Shown here: in pieces, positions 63,283 to 64,000 of the stretch
Position numbering within the stretch: the first letter of the stretch is position 1
Layout: every line of letters begins with the position of its first letter
NCBI GenBank assembly: GCA_036346405.1
Contig: CM070548.1
Span: 51,676,279 to 51,740,278, forward strand
DNA from: Phyllostachys edulis
Lineage: Eukaryota; Streptophyta; Magnoliopsida; Poales; Poaceae
Length of the DNA: 64,000 nt
Direction: 5' to 3'
The notes under the pieces: model-generated
What the model was told of the DNA's origin: nothing
The model's input: only the letters and a program-made list of their open reading frames with translations
Database searches by the model: none
Position numbers and translations under genes: made by a program

Positions 63283-63524
63283 GCGCGAGGAAAGGAACGG
63301 GCCGACGGGAATTCAGAACAAACAGAGAAATGGGATTTTAAATACCAGAGAACTCCAATAAGCTCAAAATAAACTAAATTTTGAATTAGTTGAAGTTTGA
63401 TTTAGTCATTTAAATTGTTTTGAATTTAAAAAATCTCTAAGTTAAGCTTTCGCACTCCAACAAAACCAAATGGTTATTTTTATTTTGAAAATTTTCAAAA
63501 ACTCCAAAAAATTGGGATGTTACA

Positions 63525-63647
63525 GTGGTCTTATATACTCGTATACTACACGTGCATACCCTCGGTTGCAGAAGATACTCCGCAACGTCGGGAGTATCCT
63601 GTGCAACTAAGGGTATGTATGTGTAGTATACGAGTATATAAGACCAC
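63525..63647. repeat. Inverted repeat beside the LTR end
   Basis: 46-base arms 63525-63570 and 63602-63647 (start GTGGTCTTATATACTCGTAT) with four mismatches. An inner stem GATACTCC/GGAGTATC lies in the loop. It begins at the base next to the LTR terminus. Confidence 0.9.
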
Positions 63648-63784
63648 CTAGATGGTATTTACGCCTTTCTAGGGGTGGTATGTATAATTTTTTAGACGTA
63701 CTCCTTTTTATGTGCGAATATGAAGGTATTTACAAAATATGCTAAAAACTATGGACTCACTTGCAAATTTTTCGTGTTGTTCAA

Positions 63785-63990
63785 ATTGGAGTATCTTATA
63801 ATTAGTATATGAGTATACGCAAAATGATAGATGAGTATGTAAGTTCTTTTAGGTGGGTATACCAGATGTGGGAGTAACTACACCAAGGACTAGAAGCTAT
63901 TAACCACCTCTGATATACCACCTAAAAGAACTTGACATACTCCTTTATCACTTTGGGAATACTCATATACCCATTATAAGATACTCCAAT
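63785..63990. repeat. Second inverted repeat at the window end
   Basis: 87-base arms (63785-63871 and 63904-63990) at roughly 85% identity, starting ATTGGAGTATCTTATAA, with a 32-base centre. It may belong to one element with the first inverted repeat. Confidence 0.85.
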
Positions 63991-64000
63991 GCGGACCACA

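Larger units (their letters stand above)
60591..63524 (-). repeat. Full-length 5' LTR of the Tekay chromovirus
   Basis: About 2.93 kb from TGTAACATCCC (63524, minus strand) to the primer-binding site. A TATA box (CTATAAATAG, minus strand, about 62870-62880) marks the promoter. Upstream of it lie an 18-bp repeat block (63063-63282) and a 33-bp block (62940-63063); downstream lies a roughly 32-bp block (62285-62580). Open frames at 62435-63361 come from these repeats. Confidence 0.85.

Noticed and set aside
62435..63361. ORFs of 94-203 residues with VATERMV-like repeats
   Set aside because: They arise from the 18- and 33-bp minisatellites in the LTR, which keep all frames open.

Overview
The window is nuclear DNA from a plant, almost certainly a grass. 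This rests on a spliced plant DNA-demethylase gene, a germin-like fragment, CACTA, hAT, Mutator and Copia elements, and Tekay-type chromovirus Gypsy elements with LTRs starting TGTAACATCCC. The species cannot be fixed from the sequence. Most of the 64 kb is transposable-element DNA.

Layout. 1-250: the 5' part of a germin-like protein reading frame, cut off by unrelated DNA. 1-12.2 kb: a tandem duplication, two Gypsy LTR fragments, a decayed Gypsy pol and a decayed Copia pol (both minus strand), and a 15-bp minisatellite. 12.2-37.75 kb: one very large minus-strand gene for a ROS1/DEMETER-family 5-methylcytosine DNA glycosylase. I could rebuild all 17 coding exons (30284-33155 down to 12211-12338). 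Phases agree at every junction and give an uninterrupted 2005-residue protein. A non-coding first exon and TATA box lie near 37.4-37.75 kb.

The introns of this gene hold a LINE fragment, a near-complete Copia with a nested hAT MITE, a 1.3-kb hAT element, a Mutator-type MITE, a second copy of the same hAT MITE, and a possible Helitron end. A further Mutator-type MITE sits about 0.5 kb upstream of the TATA box. Several of these have perfect target-site duplications that I could read off (8 bp for hAT, 9 bp for Mutator), which fixes their ends.

38.6-40.9 kb is intergenic DNA with a large AC/AT microsatellite. 41-46.3 kb holds a broken FAR1-type Mutator transposase gene on the minus strand, interrupted by a 2.1-kb CACTA element with a 3-bp duplication. 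46.3-51.9 kb is the leader, primer-binding site and very long LTR of a Gypsy element. 52-55 kb is opposite-orientation LTR-like DNA rich in a GACCTCC repeat. 55.1-63.5 kb is a decayed Tekay chromovirus with gag, protease, RT, RNase H, integrase and a chromodomain remnant; its 5' LTR carries three minisatellite blocks and its 3' LTR is truncated. The window ends in two close inverted repeats.

The only gene that looks functional is the demethylase. Its product excises 5-methylcytosine, the mark used to silence transposons, and the gene is itself packed with transposons, two of them inverted copies of one family in the same pre-mRNA. No tRNA, rRNA or CRISPR was found.
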